From: Cyanobacteria bacterium OH_SFB_17
GTDB lineage: Bacteria > Cyanobacteriota > Vampirovibrionia > Gastranaerophilales > Gastranaerophilaceae
Direction: 5' to 3'
NCBI GenBank assembly: GCA_023395735.1
Contig: JAEWYI010000002.1
Coordinates: 1-7,963 of the forward strand
DNA length: 7,963 nt
The number at the start of each line of letters is the position of its first letter. Position 1 is the stretch's first letter. Positions 7,269-7,963 of this stretch are shown here, in pieces. Under the pieces are notes generated by a model that was not told the DNA's origin, did no database searches, and was given only the letters and a program-made list of their open reading frames with translations. A program made the translations under genes and the position numbers.

Positions 7269-7278
7269 TAACATGTTA
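7269..7278. promoter_or_regulatory. Perfect 10-bp palindrome, possible operator
   Basis: TAACATGTTA is its own reverse complement. It lies about 45 nt upstream of the TPR start and upstream of the likely SLH promoter, a typical place for a dimeric regulator. Base composition makes short A+T palindromes common, so the call is tentative. Confidence 0.3.
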
Positions 7279-7384
7279 AATGATTTAGAAAATTATTGCA
7301 AGTAAAAATATACAAATTATTTTTTTTGTATTATATTTAAATAGATAAAATAAACACTTTAAAAATTAACACGAGATAACATAG

Positions 7385-7428
7385 CGGGGCAGAACTACGG
7401 TTAAAATAAAATCGAGTTGGCATGCCCG
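7385..7428 (+). promoter_or_regulatory. Predicted structured leader RNA of the SLH gene
   Basis: This part of the leader is much richer in G+C than its surroundings and folds by eye into a two-stem element. The outer stem pairs 7385-7391 with 7423-7428, with G7389 bulged. The inner stem pairs 7393-7396 with 7415-7418 and 7398-7402 with 7410-7414, with A7397 bulged and a 7-nt loop (7403-7409). Four unpaired bases, GGCA (7419-7422), sit on one side of the junction. It does not match a riboswitch class I recognise (c-di-GMP, glutamine, preQ1, fluoride and THF were considered). Confidence 0.45.
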
Positions 7429-7450
7429 AAGTAAGATTAATGGTATAGCA

Positions 7451-7467
7451 AAGTAAATTATTTACTT
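7451..7467 (+). promoter_or_regulatory. Hairpin just upstream of the SLH ribosome binding site
   Basis: AAGTAAA and TTTACTT form a perfect 7-bp stem with a 3-nt loop, ending 3 nt before AAGGAG. There is no following T-run, so it is not a terminator. It may keep the ribosome binding site open or protect the mRNA. The stem is A+T-rich and weak. Confidence 0.4.
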
Positions 7468-7470
7468 AAG

Positions 7471-7476
7471 AAGGAG
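7471..7476 (+). promoter_or_regulatory. Strong ribosome binding site of the SLH gene
   Basis: AAGGAG, 8 nt before the ATG at 7485, is a near-ideal Shine-Dalgarno and fixes the start of the SLH-domain protein. Confidence 0.85.
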
Positions 7477-7484
7477 AAAAAGAA

Positions 7485-7963
7485 ATGAAAAACAGCTTGA
7501 AAAAATTGCTAATGTCTTTGTTAGTAATTACATTGATGGCAGGTAACGCATTTGCAAAAAGTTATCCGGATTTGCCTACTAACCACTGGGCATACAAACA
7601 AATCCAAAGCCTAACAGATCAGGAAGTATTAGTTGGTTATCCTGATGGAAACTTTAAACCAGATGAATCAGCTACTAGAGCTGAATTCGCAGCTATGGTA
7701 ATTAAAGCTCTTCACCAAGACAAAGCTCCATTGAAAAAAACATTTGAATTCAAAGATGTTCCTTACAAACACTGGGCATTCAACACAATTCAAAGAGCTA
7801 TCAACTTTGATTTGATTAAAAACAACGAATCAAATTCTTTCAGACCAGAAGATACAATTACAAAAGCAGAAGCTATGGACATCATGGTTTGCTCACTTAA
7901 CCTTAACAGACTTGGTGTTTACAAAGCTAAAAAAGCTATCGGCGAATTCAAAAACCCTAACTC
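7485..7963 (+). CDS. Exported SLH-domain protein, N-terminal part
   Basis: The window ends after 159 codons with the frame still open. Residues 1-24 are a Sec signal peptide (KNSLKK, a hydrophobic core, then AFA at the cleavage site). SLH unit 1 spans about 27-76 (YPDLP-HWAY, GYPDG-F-P, then the TRAEFA motif at 64-69). SLH unit 2 spans about 89-138 (FKDVP-HWAF, FRPEDTITKAEAM). The segment from about 153 (GEFKNPN) may begin a third. SLH domains bind secondary cell-wall polymers or peptidoglycan. In cyanobacteria and some diderm Firmicutes they head porin-like outer-membrane proteins, so a wall-anchored outer-membrane or surface protein is likely; the missing C-terminus would decide. Asn is AAC in 12 of 13 visible codons, unlike the mixed use in the GAF gene; with the strong ribosome binding site and structured leader this suggests an abundant protein. 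Confidence 0.94.
   Translation, partial: MKNSLKKLLMSLLVITLMAGNAFAKSYPDLPTNHWAYKQIQSLTDQEVLVGYPDGNFKPDESATRAEFAAMVIKALHQDKAPLKKTFEFKDVPYKHWAFNTIQRAINFDLIKNNESNSFRPEDTITKAEAMDIMVCSLNLNRLGVYKAKKAIGEFKNPN

Larger units (their letters stand above)
7226..7484. other. Divergent intergenic region, very A+T-rich
   Basis: This 259-nt gap separates the divergent TPR and SLH genes and should hold both promoters. On the + strand TAAAAT (7346-7351) and TATTAT (7329-7334) are possible -10 elements. Only the first has a (poor) -35 at 17 nt, TTTTTG at 7323-7328, giving a start near 7358 and a leader of about 127 nt. On the - strand a TATACA element near 7256 is possible. No single promoter can be fixed from sequence alone. 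No coding region is supported. Confidence 0.5.

Noticed and set aside
7422..7448. Eight-codon leader peptide in the SLH leader
   Set aside because: The ATG has no Shine-Dalgarno and lies within the predicted RNA stem; the peptide shows no attenuation-like codon run.

Overview
The window is A+T-rich (roughly two thirds A+T), gene-dense chromosomal DNA with seven protein genes. Two are cut by the window edges. No RNA gene, insertion sequence, integrase or CRISPR array was seen. A TonB/TolA-like energy transducer, a secreted parvulin, a secreted TPR protein and an SLH-domain protein with a signal peptide together point to a bacterium with an outer membrane. Low G+C, a many-GAF sensor of cyanobacterial style and fermentative/anaerobic redox genes (group III iron alcohol dehydrogenase, rubredoxin) fit a non-photosynthetic cyanobacterial relative such as Gastranaerophilales/Melainabacteria. 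That placement is an inference; an SLH-bearing diderm Firmicute is a weaker alternative.

Left part, + strand (1-3997): the C-terminal 274 residues of an iron-dependent alcohol dehydrogenase, then a 976-residue protein with five tandem GAF domains (GTG start, good ribosome binding site), then a 70-residue rubredoxin. Gaps of 17 and 11 nt and no visible terminators suggest one transcript joining redox enzymes to a soluble sensor or adaptor. The GAF protein has no recognisable output domain. Its C-terminal end resembles a histidine-kinase dimerisation hairpin with Glu where the phospho-accepting His should be.

Middle part, - strand (7225 down to 4004): a secreted 16-unit TPR protein, an overlapping TonB/TolA-like protein starting at TTG, and after 83 nt a small secreted parvulin-type prolyl isomerase. 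This looks like a cell-envelope module and recalls the CpoB-TolA pairing of Tol systems. The motor partners (ExbBD/TolQR) are not in view. The parvulin gene converges on the rubredoxin gene with only 6 nt between stop codons.

Right part: a 259-nt divergent intergenic region (7226-7484) holds a 10-bp palindrome, a very A+T-rich promoter zone and a leader with two predicted RNA structures. It precedes an SLH-domain exported protein (7485 to the window end, + strand) with a strong ribosome binding site and codon use suggesting high expression. The most interesting items for follow-up are the five-GAF protein with its pseudo-HisKA end, the TPR/TonB-like module and the structured leader of the SLH gene.
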